Shown here: positions 32,325-40,817 of the stretch, in pieces
How positions within the stretch are numbered: position 1 is the first letter of the stretch
How the letters are laid out: each line of letters starts with the position of its first letter
Source of the DNA: Terriglobia bacterium
Lineage (GTDB): Bacteria; Acidobacteriota; Terriglobia; Acidiferrales; UBA7541
NCBI GenBank assembly: GCA_020073485.1
Contig: JAIQFB010000019.1
Coordinates: forward strand, 1 to 64,000
DNA: 64,000 nt
Direction: 5' to 3'
The notes under the pieces: generated by a model
Told to the model about the DNA's origin: nothing
What the model saw: only the letters and a program-made list of their open reading frames with translations
Databases searched by the model: none
Position numbers and translations under genes: made by a program

Positions 32325-34502
32325 TTAGCGCTGCTTTCGTTCCTGATCGTTTCCGCCGGACTTTTTGGAGTCCTGCCCGCGCTGCTGTCCTTCATCTCTT
32401 CCCTTGGGCTGCTCGGTTTGTGGCTTCTGGGGGGCGGCATTCTGCGGCTTCTCAAATTGGTGCGGATGATAGGTGTCCTGATTGACGCGCGCCGGTGGCG
32501 CGTAGATCACGGGGGGCTGCTGCTGCACCTGCTGCCCGCGCGATCGATCCGTCTGCTGCTGCGTTGGAACGCGGCCTGACTGCGGTTGATTTACGTTCGG
32601 CTGGCTTGGCGGAGTGGAGCTCGCGGGAGGCTGCTGCTGCACCTGCTGCCCGCGTGATCGATCCGTCTGCTGTTGCGTGGGGACGCGGCCCGACTGCGGT
32701 TGATTTACGTTCGGCTGGCTTGGCGGAGTGGAACTCGCGGGGGGCTGCTGTTGCCCCTGTTGTGCTTGCGGTCCGCGCCTTTGATCGTTTTGCGGCTGCG
32801 TCGGGATGCGGCCGACCGGGGGCTGGTTTACATTCGGCTGTGTTGGCTGAGCGGATATCGCGGGGGGCTGCTGCTGCCCTTGTTGCCCTTGCTGTCCGCG
32901 TCTTTGATCGTTCTGTTGCTGCGTGGGGAAACGCCCCGCCGGCGGCTGGTTCGCGTTTGGCTGGCTGGGTGGAGCAACTTTCACAGCGGGTTCTGGCTGC
33001 ACCTGTTGCGCGCGTATCCGGTCCAACTGTTGCTGCGTCGGGGCGCTCCCGGGTTGCGCCGCCAGGACCTGCTGCCTTTTTTGGAAGGATACGGGCGGAG
33101 GAGCCGGGGCCTGCTTGACGACCACTTGCCGGTTCATCACCGCTTGTGGCGGCCTGACCGTGGCTATCACTCCGGATCCGACCACGCTCTGGCGCACCGG
33201 CGCCACCGAGACGCCGCGCTGGACTTCGGCGTCGTGGAGCTGCCGCGGATCCACGCGCACAGCAGCCCCGCCCACGGGCCGCGCGTTCACGAACGTGTCG
33301 CGCGAAACGACCGTAACCGCGCCGGCGTTCTCGCGGTGCATGTACGTGATTCTCGAGGCGTCCCTGTTATTGTAAATGTTGGTGACGTTTACGACGTTCA
33401 CCGTGGTGTTCGTTATGTTGACGTTCTGCACGTAGCGCACGCTCGTCCGGTACGGCGGAACGTACACTTCGCGCGGGCCCAGCGGAAACCATCCCACTCC
33501 GCCTCCCCCGCCGATGGAAAGAGAAATACCGAACCTCGGTCCGCCGACAAATACCACCAACGCCGGAGAATAAACCGGCCGCACCACGACAGGGCCGGGA
33601 ACCCAGCACCAGCCTCCTCCGTAAACAGCCCAGCGTCCATAATGAAACGGCGCGAAACCCCAGGGTTCGTCCTCCACCCAGGTCCAGCCCCACGGCTCGA
33701 TCCAGACCCAGTGTCCGAAGCGGTACGGAGCCCAGCCGGGCGCCATGCGTGCTGGAAACCAGACGTAGCCGTAATCGGGCACGTTCCTCCAATCGCCATA
33801 ATCGTCGAGGTCTTCATAACCGATGACGTCCCGCGAAACATAGCGCGCCGACTCGGCGCGCTCTTCGCGGTCGTCGCGCGAGCGGACCCACTGGTCGAAA
33901 TCGTCCATGCGTCCGGCGCTACCACCGTCGTAGGTCAGCGAATCGGTGCCGGAAAAAACGTCGCGATCGCCGGAATCCAGATCGTATTCGCTGCCCCCTC
34001 CGGTGACGTTGCCTTCGCCCTGGCGCACGGTCACGACCGTTGTATTGCCGTTGGGATCGACATCCACGCGATACTCGCCCGGGCGCTGCACGGTGAACGC
34101 AAGATTCGGCGTGTCGATCTCGAACGCGTCGCCGCCGTCGAGCCTGCGCACATGCACGCTGAGCGATCCTTCGGCCAGTTGAATTTGCACGGTGCGGTCA
34201 TCGAGATTCAGGAATGTGATGCCGGTTTCGCTCCAAAGACGGATGACCGTGCTACCGATGTGCAGTTCGCCGCGGGAATTCCTGTCGGTCCATAGATTGT
34301 CGCCCGTGGTCAGCGGACGATTGGGATTTGCCTGGACCCAGTCGCTCTCGCCGCCCGGCTGGAAGGACACCGAACCCTGGATGTAGTTAAGCCGCGCCAC
34401 TCTTCCGGGCGGATCGTCATCGGCCATTGCGGGCGTCGATAACGTCAGAAAAAATCCGGCGGAAAAAATCAGAAAAAGAAAAGTGGAAATGGACTTTCGC
34501 AT
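32325..34502 (-). CDS. FecR-domain/DUF6600 secreted protein with Gln/Pro-rich repeat tail
   Basis: The 725-residue protein begins with a signal peptide (residues 1-27) and a FecR-like beta domain (RVARLNYIQGSVSFQPGG to about residue 180). A tryptophan-rich DUF6600 block follows (YGDWRNVPDYGYVWFPARMA; GWAPYRFGHWVW; EPWGFAPFHYGRWAVYGGGW). A Gly-rich linker and about 330 residues of Pro/Gln/Asn low complexity end the protein. The tail contains four tandem repeats (QSGRVPTQQQTDRSRGQQVQ type). It is probably an envelope or extracellular protein; the role is unknown. It is a paralogue of the next gene upstream on the same strand. Confidence 0.85.
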   Translation of the reverse strand: MRKSISTFLFLIFSAGFFLTLSTPAMADDDPPGRVARLNYIQGSVSFQPGGESDWVQANPNRPLTTGDNLWTDRNSRGELHIGSTVIRLWSETGITFLNLDDRTVQIQLAEGSLSVHVRRLDGGDAFEIDTPNLAFTVQRPGEYRVDVDPNGNTTVVTVRQGEGNVTGGGSEYDLDSGDRDVFSGTDSLTYDGGSAGRMDDFDQWVRSRDDREERAESARYVSRDVIGYEDLDDYGDWRNVPDYGYVWFPARMAPGWAPYRFGHWVWIEPWGWTWVEDEPWGFAPFHYGRWAVYGGGWCWVPGPVVVRPVYSPALVVFVGGPRFGISLSIGGGGGVGWFPLGPREVYVPPYRTSVRYVQNVNITNTTVNVVNVTNIYNNRDASRITYMHRENAGAVTVVSRDTFVNARPVGGAAVRVDPRQLHDAEVQRGVSVAPVRQSVVGSGVIATVRPPQAVMNRQVVVKQAPAPPPVSFQKRQQVLAAQPGSAPTQQQLDRIRAQQVQPEPAVKVAPPSQPNANQPPAGRFPTQQQNDQRRGQQGQQGQQQPPAISAQPTQPNVNQPPVGRIPTQPQNDQRRGPQAQQGQQQPPASSTPPSQPNVNQPQSGRVPTQQQTDRSRGQQVQQQPPASSTPPSQPNVNQPQSGRVPTQQQTDRSRGQQVQQQPPVIYAPPARVNQDTYHPHQFEKPQNAAPQKPQTEQPKGRDEGQQRGQDSKKSGGNDQERKQR
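32513..32960 (-). repeat. Tandem repeat array inside the FecR/DUF6600 gene (period 114-123 bp)
   Basis: Four direct repeats encode a 38-41 residue unit. The two copies nearest the 3' end are 114 bp apart (GCGGCC at 32571 and 32685) and nearly identical; the next two are offset by about 123 bp and more diverged. All periods are multiples of three, so copy number can change without breaking the frame. Confidence 0.8.
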
Positions 34503-34745
34503 TGTGGGTTGTCCCTTCTGCGTGCGTGTTCTCCAGAGCTGGGGGGTTCTTTTAGATCATACTCCTACTTTGGGATCGTGCATTATGTCCGGCGGCGCGC
34601 CGTCCAATTGTTGCGTGCCACAAATGAAATCGTGCGCCCGTCATGTTCACTCCCGTATTTCATCCCTGGTCGGAGGGAGGACAGGAGACTCCTCGCGGAG
34701 TCTCCTGACGGTGAGTGAGGTGAGCCATGAACAGACTGAAGACCG

Positions 34746-37070
34746 TTAACGGCGGTTGTGTCCGGACGATGAATTGCCGCCACCGGACGACGAAGACCTC
34801 CCGCCTGATCCGCCACCCGGGTTCCCTCCGCGTGAGCCGCCAGATGGTCCGCCGCGATATCCGCCTCCATAGCCGCCACCAGACGGTCCGCCGCGGTAGC
34901 CACCGCCTCCGTAGCCGCCGCTCGGGGCGCTACGCATCGATGGGGCGGGGGAATACGTTCCGCCTCGCGGCCTAACCACGGGCTGCTGCATATTGAGCGC
35001 GGGCCTGTTGTACCCATAAGTGCCGGAACTTTGCCGCGAGTTATTTTGATACTGCTGCGGCGGCTGCGCCGGCTGCGAGTATCCCTGACGCGATGGCCCC
35101 GCGCCTTGCCCTTCATAGGTTCTGCCGCCGCCGCTCGGTTGCGATTGGTTCGATGGCGGAGTGAATGGACGCCAACCCGGCCGCGAAGATTGCTGTTGCG
35201 GCGCCGGTGGCGTGAAACCGCGCGGCTGGCTCTGCATATTTTGCTGCGGTTGTCTGCTTGTCTCTCCGGGAGCCGGGCCGCGGTTCACGTTGCCGGAATT
35301 GTTGGACCCGAAATTATGGAAGCTTTGCCCGGATTGGTTCGAGCCGGGCCGCGCCATGTTCTGCTGAGGTTGATTCCCTCGGGAATCGAATCCGCCCTGG
35401 CGATTTCCCGAATTCACTTGGCCTGAATTGCTCGGGCCAAAGCTGCGGAACCCGGGGCGAGAAGAATTCTGCGGTGCTTGTGCGTTATTGGTAGCGCCTC
35501 CCCGATTGAAGCCGCCCTGCGAACGGTCCGCCTGGGCCGAGGCGCCCTGCCGTGCGTTGCTGCTGTAAAAACGCTGGTTGCTGTTTGCGCGATTCGGGAT
35601 TGCATTGGAATTTACTTGCCGGTCCGTGGACCGGAAACTCTCGCGTGACGGCGACACTGGATTCCCGCCGGTGATCACGCTGGCCTGACGCAAAGAGTTT
35701 GAATCAAACCTCGACTGCTGCCGGGGCACCGCGCCGCGCCCGAATTGATCGCCGCGCATCGAGCTGATTCCATCGCGCACACGCGCATCGCTGAAGGCGC
35801 GATCGACGTTCGAGTACCCGTGCGGCCCTCCGCGCAGCGGCTCGAATCCGCCGCGATCGTTGTGAATGTTATAGATGTTGACCACATTCACGCGGTTAAT
35901 GCCGCGGCCGTACCAAGGATAGAACCGGTCGCCCGGCCCGCAAGGCAGCCAGCCCACATTGCCGAAACCGCCGCCGAATCCGAATCCAAAGCTCCAGCCT
36001 CCTCCGCCGAATCCGAAGAAGGAAACATACGCCGGCGCCCAGATCGGCTGGTATCCGCCGTAAACAGGTCCCGGCCACCAGCCCCAGTTGCCGCCGTAAA
36101 CGAACCAGCGGCCATAGTGGTAAGGCGCCCATCCCCAAGGCTCGTAGGAAACCCAGGTCCATCCATAATAAGGTTCATAAACCCAGCGGCCGTCGCGGTA
36201 CGGCGCCCAGCCCGCATCCGCGGACGGAAACCATACATCGCCGTAATCGGGCACGTTGCTCCAGTGGCCGTAAGCGTCCAGGTCCTGGCTGCCGGTGTAA
36301 TAAGGATTGGTGTGCTGCCAGCTTTGCGCGTTTTCGATCGTGCGGTCGCGGTCGGCGTTCCACTTGTCCCATTCGTCCCGGCCGGGCGCTCCGGAAACCT
36401 GGTATTGCGCGTTGTCCGCATTGCCCTCGATGGTGATGCGCTGGTCGCGCTCCACGCGCGTGCTGCCCTGCGGCGTGGAAATTTCCGCCGAGCCTTTGCG
36501 CACGTCGACAATCGTTTCGCCGTCGGAATTGACCAGGATGCGGTAGCTGCCTTCGCCCGCCTGCGGACGCACGGCTACGTTGGGCGTGTCGATCTCGATG
36601 TTCGCATCGCTGTTTCTCAGGACGTCATAATTCACCAGGCCTTGTCCCACCTGGACCTGAATCTGCGAGCGGGAGAGATTCACGACGTTGGCCGTGGATT
36701 CTTCCGACATACGAAGCGTATTGGCGTGATCGAGCTGAATTTCAGCCCGTGAATTTTTCCCCGTGGAAAGACGGTCTCCGTTCACAACGGGCGTGTTCAG
36801 CGTGGCGGCCGCCCAGTCGCTCGAACCATCGTGCTGCGTGGAAAAATCGCCGTGAATAAAACTCACGCGTCCGGTGGCGCCGTCGTTCTGAGCGGACTGC
36901 GGGGCGCCTTGTTGAGGCCCGCCTTGTTGCGATGGATACTGCTGCGGGGGAATTTCCATGGGCTGCTGCGAATCCGGCGGTCCCTGCTGCGCGCCCAGCG
37001 TCGCGCCCATTCCCAGGAACAAGGTTCCCGCCAGAAGAATCGTTGTCAGGTTTCCGCGATAGCCTTTCAT
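34746..37070 (-). CDS. FecR-domain/DUF6600 secreted protein with Gln/Asn/Ser then Gly-rich tail
   Basis: The start is the ATG at 37068-37070, behind AGGAGGAAGG. The 774-residue protein has a signal peptide ending near LGAQQG, a Gln/Pro-rich spacer, a FecR-like domain (GRVSFIHGDFSTQHDGSSDW, then SRAEIQLDHANTLRMS), and a DUF6600 block (YGHWSNVPDYGDVWFPSADA; GWAPYRDGRWVYEPYYGWTW; EPWGWAPYHYGRWFVYGGNW). A Gly-rich linker and about 330 residues of Ser/Asn/Gln/Arg low complexity follow, ending in Gly-Tyr-Arg-Gly repeats. It shares ordered domains with the neighbouring gene but has a different tail. A 243-base gap separates them. Confidence 0.85.
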   Translation of the reverse strand: MKGYRGNLTTILLAGTLFLGMGATLGAQQGPPDSQQPMEIPPQQYPSQQGGPQQGAPQSAQNDGATGRVSFIHGDFSTQHDGSSDWAAATLNTPVVNGDRLSTGKNSRAEIQLDHANTLRMSEESTANVVNLSRSQIQVQVGQGLVNYDVLRNSDANIEIDTPNVAVRPQAGEGSYRILVNSDGETIVDVRKGSAEISTPQGSTRVERDQRITIEGNADNAQYQVSGAPGRDEWDKWNADRDRTIENAQSWQHTNPYYTGSQDLDAYGHWSNVPDYGDVWFPSADAGWAPYRDGRWVYEPYYGWTWVSYEPWGWAPYHYGRWFVYGGNWGWWPGPVYGGYQPIWAPAYVSFFGFGGGGWSFGFGFGGGFGNVGWLPCGPGDRFYPWYGRGINRVNVVNIYNIHNDRGGFEPLRGGPHGYSNVDRAFSDARVRDGISSMRGDQFGRGAVPRQQSRFDSNSLRQASVITGGNPVSPSRESFRSTDRQVNSNAIPNRANSNQRFYSSNARQGASAQADRSQGGFNRGGATNNAQAPQNSSRPGFRSFGPSNSGQVNSGNRQGGFDSRGNQPQQNMARPGSNQSGQSFHNFGSNNSGNVNRGPAPGETSRQPQQNMQSQPRGFTPPAPQQQSSRPGWRPFTPPSNQSQPSGGGRTYEGQGAGPSRQGYSQPAQPPQQYQNNSRQSSGTYGYNRPALNMQQPVVRPRGGTYSPAPSMRSAPSGGYGGGGYRGGPSGGGYGGGYRGGPSGGSRGGNPGGGSGGRSSSSGGGNSSSGHNRR

Positions 37071-37300
37071 GGCCTTCCTCCTGCAACTGCAAGAGCCTGC
37101 ATTCCTTCTCACTCGTGCTAGATGATTGCAGGAGGGGTGCCAAACTGGGGCGCATTTCGATTTTCATGTAAAAGATTTAGTTTCAGTTAACTACAGAAAT
37201 CTTGCTGGTGAGCGCCTGCATTCTTTCGCTCAATTTCCGGTGGTTCTCACGCAGTGGATGGTGGATTTCAACCACCCGTCCAAGGTTGCAAAATCACACC

Positions 37301-38686
37301 TTATTGTTCTTCGGCAGGATCTGGCACACCCAATTTGGAGAGGCGGTAGCGTAGGGCGTTGCGCGAAAGACCTAGGGCGCGGGCGGCCTGGCTTTTGTTG
37401 CCGTTGGCGCGGCGCAGGGCTTCGCGGATGGTTTCGTCTTCCCACTGCTCGAGGGTCATGCCGGGGGGCAGGACGTGCGGCGTGCTGGCACTTGCGCGCT
37501 TGGCGGGATCGTCGAGATAAATGTCGGCGGCGTCGAGCGTTGTGCCAGTGGAAAGAGTGACGCCGCGCTCGATGATGTTTTGCAGTTCGCGGACATTGCC
37601 GGGCCAGTGATATTCCATCAGCTTGCTCATGGCCTGGGGCGTGATGCCCGCGACGGGTTTCAAGGATTCCTTCGCGTAGCGCTCCAGAAAAAAGTTCGCC
37701 AGCCCGGGAATGTCCTCCTTGTGATCGCGCAGCGGAGGAATGTCGATGGCCACGACGTTGAGGCGGTAGTAGAGGTCCTCGCGGAATGTGCCTTCCTCGA
37801 GCGCGGCGCGCAGGTCTCGGTTGGTGGCGGCGACCAGGCGCACGTCTACCTTGTGTGTTTTCGTGCCGCCCAGGCGCTCGAATTCGCGGTCCTGCAGCAC
37901 GCGCAGCAGTTTTACCTGGATCGCCGCCGGGACGTCGCCGATTTCATCAAGAAATAGCGTGCCTTTGTCGGCCAGCTCGAATTTTCCGGGTTTTGTGCCG
38001 GCGGCACCCGAAAATGCGCCCTTCTCGTATCCGAAAAGTTCGCTTTCCAGCAAATTTTCCGGAATGGCCGTGCTGTTGATCTTGATGAAGGGGCCGGAGG
38101 CGCGCTGCGAATGTTCGTGAATGGCGCGCGCGATCAGATCTTTTCCCACTCCGCTTTCGCCGCCGATCAGCACGGTGGAATTGGTCGGCGCGACGCGCTC
38201 GACCAGCGCGAGCACGGCCTGCATTTTATCGCTGTGCGCGATGATGTTGGCGTAGGCGTAGCGGTGTCCCAATTGCTCGCGCAGCGAGCGATTTTCTTCG
38301 CGCAGGCGGTGCGAATCCAGCTCCTTGCGGATAATCAGCACAAGTTCGTCGAGCGAAAACGGCTTGGTGACGAAATCGCTCGCGCCGATCTTCATTGCCT
38401 CGACAGCGGCCTCGACCGTGCCGTGCGCCGTCATCATCACCACTGGCAGCGCGGCGTTCACGCGCTTCACCGCCTGCAGGAATTCCAGGCCGCTCATTCC
38501 CGGCAGGCGCAAATCGGTCACCACCAGGTCCGGCTTCTCGCGCACCAGGAGTTGCAGTCCGGCCTCCGCGTCGGCCGCCGAGTGCACGAGAAATCCTTCT
38601 TCGCCCAGCTGCAGCTCAAGCAGCCGCCGCATCTTGGCTTCGTCTTCGACAACGAGAATCGCCGCTTTTTGCTGGCGCGAGGTCAT
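37301..38686 (-). CDS. NtrC-family sigma-54-dependent response regulator (GAFSGA variant)
   Basis: From MTSRQQK (ATG at 38684-38686; an in-frame GTG 24 bases upstream is an alternative) the protein has a receiver domain with phospho-acceptor D58 in LVVTDLRLPGMSG, and a sigma-54 AAA+ domain with Walker A GESGVGKD and Walker B LFLDEIGD. A Fis-type helix-turn-helix ends it (NKSQAARALGLSRNALRYRL). The sigma-54 contact loop reads GAFSGA instead of the usual GAFTGA. No histidine kinase gene adjoins it; the nearest is at 56088-57356. Targets are unknown. Confidence 0.9.
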   Translation of the reverse strand: MTSRQQKAAILVVEDEAKMRRLLELQLGEEGFLVHSAADAEAGLQLLVREKPDLVVTDLRLPGMSGLEFLQAVKRVNAALPVVMMTAHGTVEAAVEAMKIGASDFVTKPFSLDELVLIIRKELDSHRLREENRSLREQLGHRYAYANIIAHSDKMQAVLALVERVAPTNSTVLIGGESGVGKDLIARAIHEHSQRASGPFIKINSTAIPENLLESELFGYEKGAFSGAAGTKPGKFELADKGTLFLDEIGDVPAAIQVKLLRVLQDREFERLGGTKTHKVDVRLVAATNRDLRAALEEGTFREDLYYRLNVVAIDIPPLRDHKEDIPGLANFFLERYAKESLKPVAGITPQAMSKLMEYHWPGNVRELQNIIERGVTLSTGTTLDAADIYLDDPAKRASASTPHVLPPGMTLEQWEDETIREALRRANGNKSQAARALGLSRNALRYRLSKLGVPDPAEEQ

Positions 38687-38696
38687 GTGGGGTGTT

Positions 38697-38802
38697 TGTA
38701 GCACAGCCACTCCTGGCTGTGCGGTTTTGTGGACAACAGATACGTTACCAATTTAACCGCGATTGCGAAAACCGCACAGGCAAGAGTGCCTGCGCTACTC
38801 AA
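38697..38802. repeat. Compound interspersed palindrome upstream of the response regulator gene
   Basis: Two short hairpins stand about 70 bases apart: GCACAGCCA-CTCC-TGGCTGTGC (38701-38722) and GCACAGGCA-AGAG-TGCCTGCGC (near 38774-38795). Their flanks GCGGTTTT and AAAACCGC also pair, so the whole forms a larger cruciform-capable element. It resembles REP-like elements scattered in acidobacterial genomes. Confidence 0.6.
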
Positions 38803-38950
38803 AACGGTCGGGCGCCCACCATTGTGCCAGCCCTTGCGCACCGAAGTGAAGCCGCAAATGCGCGGCAATAGACACCCAATGCAAATTGTGTGAGGATACT
38901 CGGCAAAATCGGAAGGGCAGCGGATCATTCGCTCGCGCGGGAGGAATTTC

Positions 38951-39760
38951 ATGAAACGACGAGAATTTTTGGCGTCATCGCTGGCGGCATCGGCGCTCGC
39001 GGTCACTGCTTCGGGCGGCGCTCTGGAAGCCGCGCAAGGAACCATGGCCGGAAAAGGCCGCGAGTTCTACCAGCTTCGCAGGTATCACATCAACAGCGGG
39101 CCGCAGAGAAAGCTGTGCGACGATTTTTTCCGCGACGCCCTGATTCCGGCGCTGACTCGCTTGGGCATCGGTCCCGTGGGAGTCTTCGATCTTACGATCG
39201 GGCCGGACACGCCATCCATATATGTATTGATGCCGGGCATGTCGGCGGAAGCGCTGGCCACGGTGGAAACGCGGCTGGGGCAGGACGCCGACTACGTGAA
39301 GGCCGGCGCGGCGTTCCTGAATGCTCCGGCCAAGGAGCCCGCGTTTGACCGCATGTCGAGCACGTTCCTGCAGGCGTTCGAGAAGTGGCCGAAACTCATT
39401 GTGCCGGCCGCCACGGCCACGCACGGCCCGCGCGTGTTCGAGTTGCGCATTTATGAAGGGGCCACCGACCAGGATCACCGCCGCAAAGTGGAGATGATGC
39501 AGTCGGGCGAAGCGGACATTTTCGCCAAGAATGGTTTCGAGCAGGTTTTTTACAGCGAGACACTGATCGGCCCGCGCCTGCCGAGCCTCACCTACATGCT
39601 ATGTTTTGACAGCCTGGCCACGCGCGACAAACAATGGGCCGCGTTCCGCGCTTCCGACGACTGGAAGGCGTATTCGACGCAGCCCAAATACGCGTTCGAG
39701 CCCATTGTTTCCAACATCACGAACCTGATCCTGACGCCGACGGCGTACTCGCAGGTTTAG
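38951..39760 (+). CDS. NIPSNAP family protein with Tat signal
   Basis: GGGAGGAATTTC precedes the ATG. The N-terminus MKRREFLASSLAASALA is a Tat-type signal (twin Arg followed by EFL). Two NIPSNAP-like ferredoxin folds follow: FYQLRRYHINSGPQRKLCDD and, after residue 155, VFELRIYEGATDQDHRRKVE with FYSETLIGPRLPSLTYML. NIPSNAP proteins have no settled bacterial function. Export by Tat suggests it folds before translocation. No obvious operon partner. Confidence 0.88.
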   Translation: MKRREFLASSLAASALAVTASGGALEAAQGTMAGKGREFYQLRRYHINSGPQRKLCDDFFRDALIPALTRLGIGPVGVFDLTIGPDTPSIYVLMPGMSAEALATVETRLGQDADYVKAGAAFLNAPAKEPAFDRMSSTFLQAFEKWPKLIVPAATATHGPRVFELRIYEGATDQDHRRKVEMMQSGEADIFAKNGFEQVFYSETLIGPRLPSLTYMLCFDSLATRDKQWAAFRASDDWKAYSTQPKYAFEPIVSNITNLILTPTAYSQV

Positions 39761-39838
39761 GAAATCGCGCAGCCCGGGCATTCCGCCCGCCCTCATACTG
39801 GCCGTACAAAACGCCCTGGCTGCGGAAAAACTAAAAGC

Positions 39839-39924
39839 GCCGTCATTCCGAGCGAAGCGAGGAATCCCTCTTTCTCCTGAGTCTAAACCGAGGAGGGATT
39901 CCTCGCTTCGCTCGGAATGACGGC
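39839..39924. repeat. 32-bp perfect inverted repeat between convergent genes
   Basis: The arms 39839-39870 and 39893-39924 are exact reverse complements (GCCGTCATTCCGAGCGAAGC and onward), separated by 22 bases. The core GTCATTCCGAGCGAAGCGAGG belongs to a palindromic family seen in many soil bacterial genomes. Lying between two convergent genes it could serve as a two-way terminator, although no T-run follows. Confidence 0.75.
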
Positions 39925-39984
39925 GTCGGGGAGTGCGCGAACCTGGGTGCCTCCGCCACCTATCCCCGAAACCACAACACAAAC

Positions 39985-40632
39985 TTACTTCGGCAGGTTG
40001 GCTGGATTGCGAACGACGCCGATGAGGGCTTGAATCTCTTCGCGGTAAGGCGCCAGGAACTTTGCATTCGCCGCATTTACGTCGCTCAACCGTTTTTCGA
40101 GGGGAGTCGGCGGATGGTCCGACGCTGATGAGCCTTTGCCTTCGGACAACTTCCCCACGGCTGGATTCGGGAAAACCGATTCGACGGCCTCGGTGATGCC
40201 GCGATACGTCCGTCCATCCACCTTCATGTCCTCGGCGATAATTTGATCCATGGAAATCGCCACCAGGTTCGCCCGTTCCAGTGTTTTCACGCCGTCCGGA
40301 GTGGGCACGCGGCCTGCGGCGCCGCCGTCAACGATCTTCTTCGCTTCCTCCAAAGCCGCCCGGTCCGCCGGAGCGGGATTTTTCACACGTTCGGCGGCCG
40401 CGCGCATGATCTTCAGGTAGAGATCGACGTCATCCCGGGTCAACGGATCGAGTTTTTGCTCGATTTGCTGGTCGAGGGGAAGTTCCGCGGGTTTTGCCGC
40501 CGCGGAAGCGGGAGAATTTTCGCCGCCTTCGGAGAGCGGCGCGGACTGATTGCGCCCGCAGCCGGAAAAGCACGCCGCGGCGGAAAGAATCATCGCCAGC
40601 GGTAATTTTCCAAGAAAATTTGTTTTATGCAC
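39985..40632 (-). CDS. Putative lipoprotein of unknown function
   Basis: The 215-residue protein has a lipoprotein signal with the lipobox ACFSGC (cysteine near residue 25), then a disordered Ser/Ala/Pro linker and a mostly helical body (LDQQIEQKLDPLTRDDVDLY; YLKIMRAAAERVKNPAPADR). No family was recognised. It is divergent from argR, 185 bases away. Confidence 0.65.
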   Translation of the reverse strand: MHKTNFLGKLPLAMILSAAACFSGCGRNQSAPLSEGGENSPASAAAKPAELPLDQQIEQKLDPLTRDDVDLYLKIMRAAAERVKNPAPADRAALEEAKKIVDGGAAGRVPTPDGVKTLERANLVAISMDQIIAEDMKVDGRTYRGITEAVESVFPNPAVGKLSEGKGSSASDHPPTPLEKRLSDVNAANAKFLAPYREEIQALIGVVRNPANLPK

Positions 40633-40756
40633 CGTGTTCTCCAGGCGGCGAAATCTTACGGCGCGAGCCGCCGCACGTCAAATCGCCTCGGCTCGAGCGA
40701 AGTTGCCGCGCGAAGAAATGCTTCGAAGGAAATCGCGAAAAAATTCAAAAAATGGA

Positions 40757-40791
40757 TTGACAGACACCCGATATCGTACGCATAATTATGC
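40757..40791 (+). promoter_or_regulatory. argR operon promoter with overlapping ARG-box-like palindrome
   Basis: A consensus -35 TTGACA (40757-40762) and a -10 CATAAT (40781-40786) are spaced by 18 bases. The -10 lies inside the perfect palindrome GCATAATTATGC (40780-40791), similar in base content and symmetry to ArgR half-sites (TGAATAATTATTCA type). An AT-rich partner segment follows (TGTATATTCTTAAA). ArgR bound here would block RNA polymerase, giving autoregulated feedback by arginine. The predicted transcript start leaves only about 25 bases before the argR ATG, with no ribosome binding site. Confidence 0.65.
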
Positions 40792-40817
40792 AGTTGCCTG
40801 TATATTCTTAAACGCAT

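Noticed and set aside
32513-32960. Possible CRISPR array because of regular repeats
   Set aside because: The repeats are 114-123 bp direct repeats in frame within a coding gene, without unique spacers; no cas genes are present.
32673-34295. Plus-strand frame of 540 codons opposite the first FecR/DUF6600 gene
   Set aside because: Arg/His-rich shadow; the minus strand gives a signal peptide and recognised domains.
34503-34745. Small frames between the two FecR/DUF6600 genes
   Set aside because: Short, Cys/Arg-rich translations without ribosome binding site or pattern; taken as an untranslated promoter region.
35745-36752. Plus-strand frame of 335 codons opposite the second FecR/DUF6600 gene
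   Set aside because: Shadow composed of Val/Ala/Arg repeats without structure; the minus-strand protein is clear.
39839-39924. Insertion-sequence end or transposon terminus
   Set aside because: No transposase, no target-site duplication and only a 22-base spacer, so it is a simple palindromic element.
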